Shown here: one piece after another, positions 34,166-43,125 of the stretch
How positions within the stretch are numbered: the first letter of the stretch is position 1
How the letters are laid out: every line of letters starts with the position of its first letter
Assembly: GCF_001895025.1 (NCBI RefSeq)
Contig: NZ_BCXI01000004.1
Location: 1 to 64,000 of the forward strand
Source: Rhodococcus zopfii NBRC 100606 = JCM 9919
Lineage (GTDB): Bacteria > Actinomycetota > Actinomycetes > Mycobacteriales > Mycobacteriaceae
Length of the DNA stretch: 64,000 nt
Reading direction: 5' to 3'
The notes under the pieces: generated by a model
Told to the model about the DNA's origin: nothing
The model's database searches: none
The model's input: the letters and a program-made list of their open reading frames with translations, nothing else
Program-made: the position numbers and the translations under genes

Positions 34166-35217
34166 CGCGCCCCGTTCGGGAGCGGAGCTGCGCCCGGCAA
34201 CGGCGTCGGCAGCGACCGTCCCTCCGGCACCGGCGGCGGCGCGACCGGCGGCTGTCCGTCGATCAGGATGTCGCCCTTCGCCGAACCGGTGATCGACGCG
34301 AAGCCGCCACCCTCGACCTGCTTACCGACCGAGCAGTTCACCCTGCGGCTTCCCGCGAGCCAGCTGTCGAAATCCAGGTTGTCCCAGAACAGCGTCAGCG
34401 TCTTGTTGCGCAGCGCCTCCGGATCACCCAGATAGGCGTTGGTGCTCTCGGTGCACGTCGACTCCAGGAACTTGTCCTGGTCGGCCATGCTCGGCACCCC
34501 GCCGGGGAACTGGGGGGACAGATCCACCACCGCCGCAACCTCGAACGCATGCGGCTGGGAGCACTCCACCGGATCGGCGGGCACTCCGTTGTTGATACCG
34601 ATGCACGTGCCGACCTCCCAGGCACGGGACTGGTCCTGATCGGCGACGCGGCCCTCGATCGGCAGCAGGTTGCCGGTCGTCGACGAGAACTGCAGCCCGC
34701 ACCGCAGGGTCCGTTCACCGGCGTCCCAACCGGCTTCACCCGGATTGATGAGTCCGACGCTGAACTTGCCGTGCGGATCGAAACGGCCCTGCAGGTAGTC
34801 CATGGCGGCGGGCGCGCAATGCTCATCGCGCAGCTCCGTGAAACGCAGGACCGACGGGAACCGTGAACCCGGACCCCACTCCGCACCCGGGAACACACTC
34901 AGGTCGATGTCCTGAACCACCTCGAACAGGTGGGTCTGCTCGCAGTCGACCTTCGCCAGATCGCTGGCGTCGATCGCCGACCAGGTCAGGCAGTCGCCGC
35001 CGACCGCGGTCCCGAACGCCTCGCCGGCGACCGCGCCCGTCGTGAACAGGGCACCGCCGGTCCCGGCGGAATCGTCGCCCGAACCGCCGAACCCGGCGAC
35101 CACCGCGGTCGCGACGGCGGCGAGTACCGCGCCCGCCGCGACCAGTATCAATGCGCGGCGGGTCAGCTTCGCGGACGGCGGTCGCCGCGTGGACTGCTGC
35201 TCGTTCTCCTCGGCCAT
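34162..35217 (-). CDS. Septum-formation family membrane protein (Rv3835-like)
   Basis: A 351-residue protein with a short cytoplasmic N-terminus ([17 protein letters not shown]), one membrane helix ([21 protein letters not shown], residues about 27-47) and a large outer domain. It carries repeated Cys/Trp/Phe phrases of the septum-formation domain ([21 protein letters not shown] and [27 protein letters not shown]), a tandem duplication of one motif. The C-terminal tail is Pro-rich. A longer frame from 35229 adds MMDA; the ATG at 35217 is preferred. It is encoded upstream of the metallopeptidase and divergent from the ankyrin gene. Confidence 0.8.
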   Translation of the reverse strand: MAEENEQQSTRRPPSAKLTRRALILVAAGAVLAAVATAVVAGFGGSGDDSAGTGGALFTTGAVAGEAFGTAVGGDCLTWSAIDASDLAKVDCEQTHLFEVVQDIDLSVFPGAEWGPGSRFPSVLRFTELRDEHCAPAAMDYLQGRFDPHGKFSVGLINPGEAGWDAGERTLRCGLQFSSTTGNLLPIEGRVADQDQSRAWEVGTCIGINNGVPADPVECSQPHAFEVAAVVDLSPQFPGGVPSMADQDKFLESTCTESTNAYLGDPEALRNKTLTLFWDNLDFDSWLAGSRRVNCSVGKQVEGGGFASITGSAKGDILIDGQPPVAPPPVPEGRSLPTPLPGAAPLPNGAR

Positions 35218-35264
35218 CGCATCCATCATGCCTGCCGTCCGCGCGCGGGGTAACTTCGGTGTTC

Positions 35265-35657
35265 GTGACCGACGACCCGATCGACCCCGAGGTCCAGGAA
35301 ATCGCGCAGCGCATGTTCGACGCGGCGCGGGCCGGTGCGGCCGACACTCTCGCCGCCTACCTCGATGCCGGGGTCCCGGTGAACCTCACCAACAGCACCG
35401 GCGACACCCTGCTGATGCTCGCCGCCTATCACGCGCATCCCGCAGCCGTGCGGGTCCTGATCGAGCACGGTGCCGACATCGACCGGCTCAACGACCGCGG
35501 GCAGTCGCCGCTCGCGGGCGCGGTCTTCAAGGGAGCGGAAGAGGTGGTGCGGGCGCTCGTCGCGGCCGGTGCCGATCCGCACGCGGGCCATCCCACCGCG
35601 GAGGATGCCGCGCGGATGTTCGGGAGGGACGACTACCTGCAACTCTGGCACCGGTAG
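35265..35657 (+). CDS. Ankyrin-repeat protein
   Basis: A 130-residue soluble protein with about three ankyrin repeats: [31 protein letters not shown], then [31 protein letters not shown], and a final partial repeat with [13 protein letters not shown] (each motif quoted in parts of the repeat). Such small proteins act as binding platforms. It starts at a GTG ([11 protein letters not shown]); another GTG two codons upstream is possible. serS follows after 11 bp, so it is probably the first gene of that operon. Confidence 0.82.
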   Translation: MTDDPIDPEVQEIAQRMFDAARAGAADTLAAYLDAGVPVNLTNSTGDTLLMLAAYHAHPAAVRVLIEHGADIDRLNDRGQSPLAGAVFKGAEEVVRALVAAGADPHAGHPTAEDAARMFGRDDYLQLWHR

Positions 35658-35668
35658 GCTTCCCTCTC

Positions 35669-36931
35669 GTGATCGACCTCAAGTTCCTCCGCGAGAATCC
35701 CGATGTCGTCCGTGCCTCGCAGCGCACCCGAGGTGAAGACCCCGGTCTCGTCGACGCCCTGCTCGAGGCCGACGAGACCCGTCGCGCCGCGGTGCTGGCC
35801 GGCGACAACATCCGCGCCGAGCAGAAGGCGCTGGGTAAGAAGGTCGGTCAGGCGTCCCCCGAGGAACGCCCCGCGTTGCTCGCCGGGTCGAAGGAACTCG
35901 CCGCGAAGGTCAAGGAACTCGAGGCCGAGCAGCACGCCGCGCAGGAAGCCCTCGACCGCGCGCACCTGGCGATCTCCAACGTCGTGCAGGAAGGAGCCCC
36001 GGCCGGCGGTGAGGACGACTTCGTCACCCTCGAGACCGTCGGGGAACTGCCCAGCTTCGACTTCGAACCGAAGGATCACCTCACGCTCGGCGAGTCGCTG
36101 GGCCTGATCGATATGGAACGCGGCGCGAAGGTATCCGGTGCCCGCTTCTACTTCCTCACCGGCTACGGCGCGCTGCTGCAGCTCGGCATGCTTCAGCTCG
36201 CTGCGCAGAAGGCCACCGCCAACGGTTTCACGATGATGATCCCGCCCGTGCTCGTGCGGCCCGAGATCATGCAGGGAACCGGCTTCCTCGGTCAGCACGC
36301 CGACGAGGTGTACCGCCTCGAGGAGGACGACCTGTACCTCGTCGGTACCTCCGAGGTGCCGCTGGCCGGCTACCACTCGGGTGAGATCATCGACCTGTCC
36401 GCGGGGCCGAAGCGATACGCCGGCTGGTCGTCGTGCTTCCGCCGCGAAGCGGGCAGCTACGGCAAGGACACCCGCGGCATCATCCGCGTCCACCAGTTCG
36501 ACAAGGTGGAGATGTTCGTCTACTGCAAGCCCGAGGACGCCACCGACGAGCACCAGCGTCTGCTGGCGTGGGAACGCGAGATGCTCGCCGCGATCGACGT
36601 GCCGTACCGGGTCATCGACGTCGCCGGCGGCGACCTCGGTTCGTCCGCGGCCCGCAAGTTCGACTGCGAGGCGTGGGTGCCGACGCAGGAGCGCTACCGC
36701 GAACTGTCCTCGACGTCGAACTGCACCACCTTCCAGGCCCGCCGCCTCGGCGTGCGGTACCGGGACGAGAACGGCAAGCCGCAGATCGCCGCGACCCTCA
36801 ACGGCACCCTCGCCACCACTCGCTGGCTCGTCGCGATCCTCGAGAACCATCAGCAGGCCGACGGTTCCGTGAAGGTGCCCGCCGCGCTGGTGCCGTTCGT
36901 CGGCCGAGAGGTGCTCGAACCGGTCGGCTGA
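35669..36931 (+). CDS. serS: Seryl-tRNA synthetase
   Basis: A 420-residue class II synthetase that charges tRNA-Ser (and tRNA-Sec where present). The N-terminal long coiled coil (about 30-100) precedes motif 1 ([20 protein letters not shown]), motif 2 ([21 protein letters not shown]) and motif 3 ([16 protein letters not shown]). The serine-binding [10 protein letters not shown] is intact. It begins at a GTG ([14 protein letters not shown]) as in other actinobacteria; the in-frame upstream extension is rejected. It corresponds to Rv3834c in the conserved order. Confidence 0.97.
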   Translation: MIDLKFLRENPDVVRASQRTRGEDPGLVDALLEADETRRAAVLAGDNIRAEQKALGKKVGQASPEERPALLAGSKELAAKVKELEAEQHAAQEALDRAHLAISNVVQEGAPAGGEDDFVTLETVGELPSFDFEPKDHLTLGESLGLIDMERGAKVSGARFYFLTGYGALLQLGMLQLAAQKATANGFTMMIPPVLVRPEIMQGTGFLGQHADEVYRLEEDDLYLVGTSEVPLAGYHSGEIIDLSAGPKRYAGWSSCFRREAGSYGKDTRGIIRVHQFDKVEMFVYCKPEDATDEHQRLLAWEREMLAAIDVPYRVIDVAGGDLGSSAARKFDCEAWVPTQERYRELSSTSNCTTFQARRLGVRYRDENGKPQIAATLNGTLATTRWLVAILENHQQADGSVKVPAALVPFVGREVLEPVG

Positions 36932-36954
36932 GGTCGCACGGGGCGGGCGTGTAC

Positions 36955-37006
36955 GACGCGCCGGCTGCCTCCGGCGAGCTGACGCGCCGGCTGCCTTCGG
37001 CGAGCG
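36955..37006. repeat. Two tandem 26-bp hairpin units behind serS
   Basis: Two copies (36955-36980 and 36981-37006) differ at two bases. Each holds CGCCGG-loop-CCGGCG with 6-bp arms. The pair lies in the convergent gap between serS and the thioesterase gene and may terminate transcription or stabilise the serS mRNA end. Confidence 0.6.
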
Positions 37007-37108
37007 AATGTATCCTTCGTCTCCGTCAACCGAATGGGTGTACCACTCGCTCGATCGGAAGGTGCGGTGCCCGGCCGGGGCGTCCCTCGTGCAGGTGCGC
37101 GGTCCGGC

Positions 37109-37591
37109 TCAGCTCAGGATCATGCAGGTGGTCGAGCCGGTCGCCAGCAGCCTGCCCTGCTCGTCGCGGGCCTCGCCGCGCGCCGTCGCGGTCCGGCGCC
37201 CCGAGTGTTCGCAGAAGCCGTGCACCCGGACGATGTGCCCCGGCTGCACCGGCCGCAGGTACCGCACCTGCAGATCGAGGGTCGTGTAGCCGACGCCCGC
37301 GGACAGGGTGCTCGACACGGCGAAGCCCATCGCGGTGTCGAACAGTGTCGCGAGAACCCCGCCGTGCACACTCCCCACGGCGTTGCTGTGGAACTCCTGC
37401 ACCTCCAACGTCACCTCGGCGAATCCCTCCCGCGCGTCGGTGACAGTGAACCCCAGCGTGCGCGACGTCGGGTGGTGGGGGATGCTGCCGTCGATGAGGC
37501 CGCGCAGGAAGTCCAGGCCGTGCATGTCGCGGTTGGCGGCCGAGGTGGGGGCAGGGTCGTCCCACGTGTAGGTACGTTCGCGTTCGATCAC
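37109..37591 (-). CDS. PaaI-family hotdog thioesterase
   Basis: A 160-residue hotdog protein with FHSNAVGSVHGGVLATLFDTAMGFAV (the catalytic Asp and HGG; quoted here in parts VHGGVLATLFDTAMG) and the closing strand TGSTTCMIL. PaaI thioesterases hydrolyse acyl- or aryl-CoA. The start is uncertain: GTG 37591 (VIERERTYTWDDP) gives the usual family N-terminus, while an ATG at 37648 (MHSIVSSRQ) adds 19 residues. It is transcribed towards serS and divergent from an MFS gene. Confidence 0.8.
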   Translation of the reverse strand: MIERERTYTWDDPAPTSAANRDMHGLDFLRGLIDGSIPHHPTSRTLGFTVTDAREGFAEVTLEVQEFHSNAVGSVHGGVLATLFDTAMGFAVSSTLSAGVGYTTLDLQVRYLRPVQPGHIVRVHGFCEHSGRRTATARGEARDEQGRLLATGSTTCMILS

Positions 37592-37739
37592 GTCCTCGAC
37601 CGTAAAACACTGGCTACGGCGCTGCCGGGATGAGACGATACTGTGCATGTCCCGTCGATGTTGACTTGCACCGACCACATCACTGACCGCCCGCGCCGTC
37701 GCGTACTCCGCGACGCGCGAACTCGTCCCGCTCTACGGC

Positions 37740-38882
37740 GTGTACGGCCTGCTGTTCGAGGACAACGGCCTGTCGACAGCGCAGATCTCCTCCCTGTTCG
37801 CGGTGTGGTCGATCTCGGCATTCGTGACCGAGGTGCCGTCCGGCGCGTGGGCCGACACCGTGCCCCGCAGAACTCTGCTGTTCGGCAGTGCCGCCCTGCT
37901 CACCGCGTCGTTCTCCCTCTGGATGCTGGTGCCGAGCTACTGGGGTTTCGCGGCCGGTTTCGCGCTGTGGGGTCTGGCCGAGTCCATGAAATCCGGCACA
38001 TTCGAGGCGTTGCTGTACGAGGAACTGGCGGCACTCGGCGCGCAGAGCAGGTACGCGACGGTCCAGGGCTATGTGAACTCCGCCGAGGTGACGTGCGTGT
38101 TCCTCGCGACTCTGTCGGCCGGTCCGCTGTACGCGCTCGGCGGATACACCCTGGTCGGGTGGGTGTCGATCGCGATCACCGTCGCCGACGGACTGCTGGT
38201 GTTCACGCTTCCCGCCGCCCCCCGGAAAGTCCGGGTCGACCGCACCGACGCGGCACCGGACGACGACGGCACCTTGGTCGCGCGATACGTGCGGGCACTG
38301 CGCGACGGCACCGGCGAGATCCGCACCGACCGGATCGTCCGGCGGGCGGTGCTGCTCACCGCGGTGCTGATGTCGTTTCTGGCGCTGGAGGAGTACTTCG
38401 CGCTGCTCGCCCGTGACGGCGGTGCGTCGACCGCACAGGCCCCGCTACTGGTGGCGATCACCGTCGTCGGGCAGGTCGTGGGTGCCGCGGTCGCCGGACG
38501 CACCGCCGGGATGAGCGGGCGGGTCATGGCCGTCGTGTTGTGCGCGGCCGCAGCCCTGATCGCGGTCGGGGCCCTTGCGGGAGGCGTCGCGGGGTTCGTG
38601 GCGATCGGCATCGGGTACGGCGCCCTGCACAACACCGGGATCGCCGCAGAGGTGCGGATGCAGGACGCGATGTCCGGATCGGCCCGCGCGACCGTCACAT
38701 CGGTAGCTGGTCTGACCAGCGAGGTCGCGGCGCTCGCGCTGTTCGCGGGGTTCGCAGTGGGCTCGGCCTGGCTGTCGCTGTCGATCCTGGTCGCAGCGGT
38801 CGCGGTGCCGGTACTGTCGGCCGCGGTCGCGGCGCCGCGAATGTTGCCCTCCAGCCCCCGCAGCCCTCGCGTCGCCGGGTGA
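37740..38882 (+). CDS. MFS transporter with unusual 5' end
   Basis: A 380-residue (as called) MFS protein with about 11 helices after the GTG, including the loop 2-3 motif GAWADTVPRRTLLF. Coding-like sequence continues upstream in the same frame (LTARAVAYSATRELVPLYG-type residues at 37683-37739), where most relatives have helix 1, but no ATG, GTG or TTG occurs between the TGA at 37662 and the GTG at 37740. A CTG start at 37683, a frameshift, or real loss of part of helix 1 could explain this. The substrate is unknown; drug or sugar efflux are both possible. Confidence 0.7.
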   Translation: MYGLLFEDNGLSTAQISSLFAVWSISAFVTEVPSGAWADTVPRRTLLFGSAALLTASFSLWMLVPSYWGFAAGFALWGLAESMKSGTFEALLYEELAALGAQSRYATVQGYVNSAEVTCVFLATLSAGPLYALGGYTLVGWVSIAITVADGLLVFTLPAAPRKVRVDRTDAAPDDDGTLVARYVRALRDGTGEIRTDRIVRRAVLLTAVLMSFLALEEYFALLARDGGASTAQAPLLVAITVVGQVVGAAVAGRTAGMSGRVMAVVLCAAAALIAVGALAGGVAGFVAIGIGYGALHNTGIAAEVRMQDAMSGSARATVTSVAGLTSEVAALALFAGFAVGSAWLSLSILVAAVAVPVLSAAVAAPRMLPSSPRSPRVAG

Positions 38883-38954
38883 TGGTGCCTTCACCGGGAT
38901 GGACCGAATTTCGGTTCCATCACCCAGCGGACAGTGCTCACGCGGGGGCAGTGG

Positions 38955-40538
38955 TCACAACTTGGTGCTGCGCAGCTCGTGACCCCTGGAGGTCTTGCAC
39001 CGGCCCGTCTCGAGATCCCACTGCCAGCCGTGGAGGTTGCAGGTCAGGGTGCTGCCGTCGACGACACCGAACTTCGAGAGGTCGGCCTTCAGGTGCGGGC
39101 AGCGGCGCTGGACCTCGTAGCCACCGATCTCGATCGAGGCGGAATCGTCGTGTGCCTCGGCGAACCAGCCGTCCGCGTACGCGATGCGCTCGTCGGTGAG
39201 GCACTTGAAGAACGTGTAGAGGAATTCGTTGTAGCCGCCGACCCGCCACGCCGTGAACCGGGTGGACAGGAAGATCGTGTTGACCCAGTCCGGCTCGTCG
39301 TCGCGCAGCACGGTGCGGACCAGCTCCGGCGCGATACGGAAGCCGTAGCGGTACTTGCCCTCTCCCTCGATCGGCTCGCGGACGACCCGCTTCGGGAAGT
39401 CGAGCACGACGGTTTCGTCGCCCATCACGAGACCGACCGGATAGCCGATGCCGTCGCAGATCAGATCGGACTGCGCCATGATCGGCTCGAACTTCGCCTT
39501 GAGCGCGCCGATCAGCGGCTCGCCCTCGGCCGGTGCCCAGGTCGCCTTCTCGGCCGCGATGATCGGCTCGAACCGCTGCGCCATCTCCTCGATGTACGCG
39601 GCCTTGTCGGTGAAGATCCGCTCGACCTGCTCGTCCGGGATCGGATGCGTGAGCGTCATCTGCTCGCTGCCCGTCAGATCCACCACCGAACCCGGGATCA
39701 TCAGCAGGCCGCCGTCGCGGCCGTGGATCCGCAGTTGCTCGAGAAACACCTGCTGATCGGGGAAGATGTTGCCGACGTCGCCGTGGTCGTCGTTGAGGTC
39801 GCGCAGCTCGGGGTCGAGGAACACCGGCGGTCCGGCGGACGGGACGATCCACGTCGCACCGACCTGCTCGATGTAGGAGCGGCACCGATCCATGCCCCGC
39901 TGCCGCTTCTGCTTCCCGAAGTTGCGCTTCGTGCCGGCCGGGATGTCGTAGACCATCGGGTACCAGATGGCGCCCGAGTACTGCAGCAGGTGGACGTCGA
40001 TGCGACCGAACGCGTCGAGCATCGGATCCATGTCGATGGGCCGCGCGTCGTTCATGTTGAACACGGTCGTCGTGCCGTCGGACACGACGAGACCGGAGTC
40101 GCCGATCGGGCCGTCCGCGGGCGCGCGCAGCGCGATGATCATGACGTCGAGCGAACCCGGCGGGAGCGGAGCCTGCGGAGCGACCTCGATGCCGGCGCTC
40201 GAGATCCGGTGTTTGACGGAATCGGTGGTCTCGAAGAACTTCGTGAAGCCGAGGGCCTCGAGTTCGCGCTTGAGATCGGGCACCGGGAAGTCCGGCAGCA
40301 GCACCGTCGCGTTCTTGCTGACGTGCTTGCTCAGGGTCCCGGGGTCGAAGTGGTCCTTGTGCAGGTGAGAAACGTACAGGTAGTCGACGTCGCCGAGGGC
40401 GTCCCAGTCGAGCTGGGTGTTGTCCGGGAACGGCACCCACGATGCGAAGTACGCGGGGTTGACCCACGGGTCGCACAGGATCGATCCCGCCTCGGTCTGG
40501 ATGTGGAACCCGGCGTGTCCGACGCTGGTGATCTGCAC
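38955..40538 (-). CDS. namH: UDP-N-acetylmuramic acid hydroxylase (Rieske/MBL type)
   Basis: A 527-residue protein, close to NamH of M. tuberculosis (Rv3818, 516 residues). An N-terminal metallo-beta-lactamase-like domain has the motif HLHKDHFD (58-65). The C-terminal Rieske domain binds a 2Fe-2S cluster with RRCPHL (C480, H482) and CNLHGW (C500, H503). NamH hydroxylates UDP-MurNAc to UDP-N-glycolylmuramic acid, which marks the peptidoglycan of mycolata and raises lysozyme resistance. It starts at a GTG (VQITSVGHAG) with AGGGAGG at 8 nt; the much longer frame upstream is rejected. An electron-transfer partner is not encoded nearby. Confidence 0.9.
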   Translation of the reverse strand: MQITSVGHAGFHIQTEAGSILCDPWVNPAYFASWVPFPDNTQLDWDALGDVDYLYVSHLHKDHFDPGTLSKHVSKNATVLLPDFPVPDLKRELEALGFTKFFETTDSVKHRISSAGIEVAPQAPLPPGSLDVMIIALRAPADGPIGDSGLVVSDGTTTVFNMNDARPIDMDPMLDAFGRIDVHLLQYSGAIWYPMVYDIPAGTKRNFGKQKRQRGMDRCRSYIEQVGATWIVPSAGPPVFLDPELRDLNDDHGDVGNIFPDQQVFLEQLRIHGRDGGLLMIPGSVVDLTGSEQMTLTHPIPDEQVERIFTDKAAYIEEMAQRFEPIIAAEKATWAPAEGEPLIGALKAKFEPIMAQSDLICDGIGYPVGLVMGDETVVLDFPKRVVREPIEGEGKYRYGFRIAPELVRTVLRDDEPDWVNTIFLSTRFTAWRVGGYNEFLYTFFKCLTDERIAYADGWFAEAHDDSASIEIGGYEVQRRCPHLKADLSKFGVVDGSTLTCNLHGWQWDLETGRCKTSRGHELRSTKL

Positions 40539-40594
40539 TTCGTTGCCCTCCCTGAACTGGCGACCGACGTGACCCCCAGGGTAGGCGTCGCCGA

Positions 40595-41422
40595 TCAGCT
40601 CACTTCGCCCAGGCAGTATCCGTTCGCTCCGGTTGTGACGAGCACCTCCAGATCGCGTGCGGCGCCGGCGTCCACCACCGGGACCGTCACGGCCGCGTAC
40701 ACGTCGTCCATCGCCCAGAAGGTCGCCGCTTCCGCATCGAACGAGGTGAGCTCGGTGAACACGTCCGGGTCGGTCGACAGCGGCGGCACATCGGGAACAC
40801 CGGTCCCGTACGGATCCCAGATCGCCCGGCTGTCGCACGCCAGCGGGTACCGCGCCTCGGTGTCGGCGGGATTCACCGGCTTCCCGGCGGCGCGCGCAAG
40901 GAAGCGTTCGACGGCGTGGACGGCGTCCTCGCCGGTGTACGGGTTCGCCCCGGTGGGATGCACGTACGGGCACGCGTAGCCCGCCGCGATCTCGTGGCGC
41001 AGCACGGACACGTCGGTACCGCCCGCCGACCACGTCACCGCGAACTGCCCGTCCTGTCCCGGTTGCCGGACGGCCGCGGTGATCGCGTCGACGTCGGCGT
41101 ACATGGCGGCCGCGCGCTCGGGTGCGATGGTCCAGCACCGGGACACCACGTCGTCGCCGTCGACCAGGTCGTTCGTCCACGACTGCAGCGCGGGCGCCGC
41201 AGCGGGATTACCCCGGACCTCGCCGACCACCACCGCCGGCTCGGCGTGCGGCGTGGTGGCGGCTACTGCGGTGGTCTCGGCCGTCGTGGGCGGTTCGGGC
41301 GTCTCGGTGGGGATGCCGGACTGCCCGTCACCGGCACATCCGGCGACCGCGACGGCGACGGCGACGGCGACGGCCGCTCCGGTGAGCGCGAGCAGGCGGG
41401 ACTTTCCGGAGACGACGAGCAA
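40595..41422 (-). CDS. Secreted lipoprotein of unknown function
   Basis: A 275-residue protein with a lipoprotein signal: basic KSRLL, the hydrophobic run AAVAVAVAVAV, and the lipobox VAGC with Cys near residue 29. A Thr/Pro/Glu-rich spacer (30-60) leads to a globular domain with three cysteines besides the lipid anchor (SRCWTI, YACPYVH and LACDSR among them). Only a TTG start is available; AGGGG lies 6 nt before it. It is divergent from the acyltransferase gene, 63 bp away. I do not recognise the domain. Confidence 0.72.
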   Translation of the reverse strand: MLVVSGKSRLLALTGAAVAVAVAVAVAGCAGDGQSGIPTETPEPPTTAETTAVAATTPHAEPAVVVGEVRGNPAAAPALQSWTNDLVDGDDVVSRCWTIAPERAAAMYADVDAITAAVRQPGQDGQFAVTWSAGGTDVSVLRHEIAAGYACPYVHPTGANPYTGEDAVHAVERFLARAAGKPVNPADTEARYPLACDSRAIWDPYGTGVPDVPPLSTDPDVFTELTSFDAEAATFWAMDDVYAAVTVPVVDAGAARDLEVLVTTGANGYCLGEVS

Positions 41423-41485
41423 TGGATACCCCTGACGAAGATCGTGATCGGTGCTGTTTCCGTGGCTCCGGCTACGCTAGCCGTC

Positions 41486-42289
41486 GTGGAACCCTTCTAC
41501 CGGACCATCATCGGCGTGGCACGCACACTCTTCGCTGCGCAGGGCTTGAAGTTCACGATCACCGGGGAGGAACACATCCCGGCCACCGGCGGCGCGGTCA
41601 TCGCGATCAACCACACCGGGTACATGGACTTCACCTACGCGGGCATCCCGGCGCGCGCCACCAAGCGGTACATCCGTTTCATGGCGAAGAAGGAGGTCTT
41701 CGACAACAAGATCTCCGGACCGATGATGCGTGCGATGAAGCACATCCCCGTCGACCGCGGTGACGCCGGCGAGTCGTATCGGCACGCCGTCGAGTCCCTC
41801 CGCTCCGGTGAACTCGTCGGTGTGTTCCCCGAGGAGACGATCAGCCGCAGCTTCGAACTCAAGGATTTCCGTTCCGGCGCGGCACGCATGGCGCTCGAGG
41901 CGGGCGTGCCGATCGTGCCGATGGTCATCTGGGGTTCGCAGCGCGTGTGGACGAAGGGGCATCCGAAGCACCTGGGCCGCACCAACACTCCCATCGTCAT
42001 CAAGATCGGCGCCCCCGTCGTCCCGCACGAATCGCCCGCGGAGACCACCGCGGAACTGCACAAGGTGATGGAGACGATGCTGCACGAGGTGCAGCAGGGC
42101 TACCGGCACGAAGCGGGCGCCTACTGGGTGCCGCGTCGGCTCGGCGGATCGGCGCCCGGTCGTGAGGAGGCCGACGCCGAGGACGCGCGCGTCGCCGCGG
42201 AACGTCGCGCCCGCAAGGAACGTGAACGCGCCGAACGAGAGGGTCGCGGGAACGAACCGGGCATCGAACCCGGCGCTCCGGGACAATAG
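41486..42289 (+). CDS. 1-acylglycerol-3-phosphate acyltransferase-like protein (PlsC family)
   Basis: A 267-residue acyltransferase with motif I INHTGYMDF (H-x4-D), motif II-like IRFMAKKEVFDN, motif III VFPEETISRS and motif IV VPIVPMVIWGSQRVW. The C-terminal 45 residues are highly charged (Glu/Arg/Ala-rich coiled tail). It corresponds to the Rv3814c-Rv3816c acyltransferase family in this conserved neighbourhood. The GTG before EPFYRTIIG is used; an in-frame upstream region overlaps the lipoprotein gene and is rejected. The HAD gene follows after 4 bp. Phospholipid synthesis is likely; a special acceptor is not excluded. Confidence 0.88.
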   Translation: MEPFYRTIIGVARTLFAAQGLKFTITGEEHIPATGGAVIAINHTGYMDFTYAGIPARATKRYIRFMAKKEVFDNKISGPMMRAMKHIPVDRGDAGESYRHAVESLRSGELVGVFPEETISRSFELKDFRSGAARMALEAGVPIVPMVIWGSQRVWTKGHPKHLGRTNTPIVIKIGAPVVPHESPAETTAELHKVMETMLHEVQQGYRHEAGAYWVPRRLGGSAPGREEADAEDARVAAERRARKERERAEREGRGNEPGIEPGAPGQ

Positions 42290-42293
42290 GCTG

Positions 42294-43118
42294 GTGAGTT
42301 CCCACGTTCCGAGCCTCGTCGCGACCGATGTCGACGGCACCCTGATCGACGACGCGAACCGCGTGTCGGAACGGACCCGTGCCGTGGTGCACGCGGTCGT
42401 CGAATCGGGGACGCCGTTCGTGCTGGCCACCGGCCGGCCGCCGCGGTGGATTCCGCCGGTCGTCGAGGAACTCGGGTACGCCCCGCTGGCGGTGTGCGCG
42501 AACGGCGCAGTGATCTACGACAGTGCGGCCGACCGAGTCATCCACACGACGCTGCTGTCCGCCGACGAGCTGGCGTGGATCGCGGACGTCGCAAGCTGGG
42601 TGCTGCCGGGCGCCGGGCTGGCTGCCGAGCGGGTCGCGGAGAGCGCACACGACGCGGCGAGCCCGCAGTTCGTGAGTGCCCCCGGCTACGAACACGCCTG
42701 GCTGAATCCGGACAACACCGAACTAGCCGAGCACGAGGTGATCGCCGAGCCCGCGATCAAATTGCTCATCCGGATGGCGGGGACGACGAGCCGGGAGATG
42801 GCCGACGCGCTGGCGCCCGCGCTCGCGGGCCTGGTCGACCTGACCTATTCGACGGACAACGGCCTGATCGAGATCTCCGCGGCGGGCGTGACGAAGGCGT
42901 CGGGTCTGCGCGAGGCGGCCGGGCGGCTCGGGGTGGCCGCGGAGGGGATCATCGCGTTCGGTGACATGCCCAACGACATTCCGATGCTGTCGATGGCCCG
43001 GTACGGGGTGGCCGTCGAGAACGCCCATCCCGACGCGAAGGCCGCCGCAGACGAAGTGACCGCCACCAATGCCGAGGACGGGGTTGCCCGTGTCCTCGAG
43101 CGCTGGTGGCGGCCCTGA
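42294..43118 (+). CDS. Cof-type HAD phosphatase (Rv3813c-like)
   Basis: A 274-residue HAD hydrolase with motif I VATDVDGTLID, motif II FVLATGRPP, the conserved lysine in EPAIKLLI, and motif III FGDMPNDIPMLSMA. The long C2B cap between motifs II and III marks the Cof/YbiV group, which dephosphorylates sugar phosphates and small cofactors. It starts at a GTG (VSSHVPSLVA) and is co-transcribed with the acyltransferase. It converges on the amidase gene with only 7 bp between the stops. Confidence 0.9.
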   Translation: MSSHVPSLVATDVDGTLIDDANRVSERTRAVVHAVVESGTPFVLATGRPPRWIPPVVEELGYAPLAVCANGAVIYDSAADRVIHTTLLSADELAWIADVASWVLPGAGLAAERVAESAHDAASPQFVSAPGYEHAWLNPDNTELAEHEVIAEPAIKLLIRMAGTTSREMADALAPALAGLVDLTYSTDNGLIEISAAGVTKASGLREAAGRLGVAAEGIIAFGDMPNDIPMLSMARYGVAVENAHPDAKAAADEVTATNAEDGVARVLERWWRP

Positions 43119-43125
43119 ACTTCGC

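Noticed and set aside
40916-41485. Upstream extension of the acyltransferase reading frame
   Set aside because: It runs opposite the lipoprotein gene, which has a signal peptide and lipobox; acyltransferase similarity begins at the GTG at 41486.
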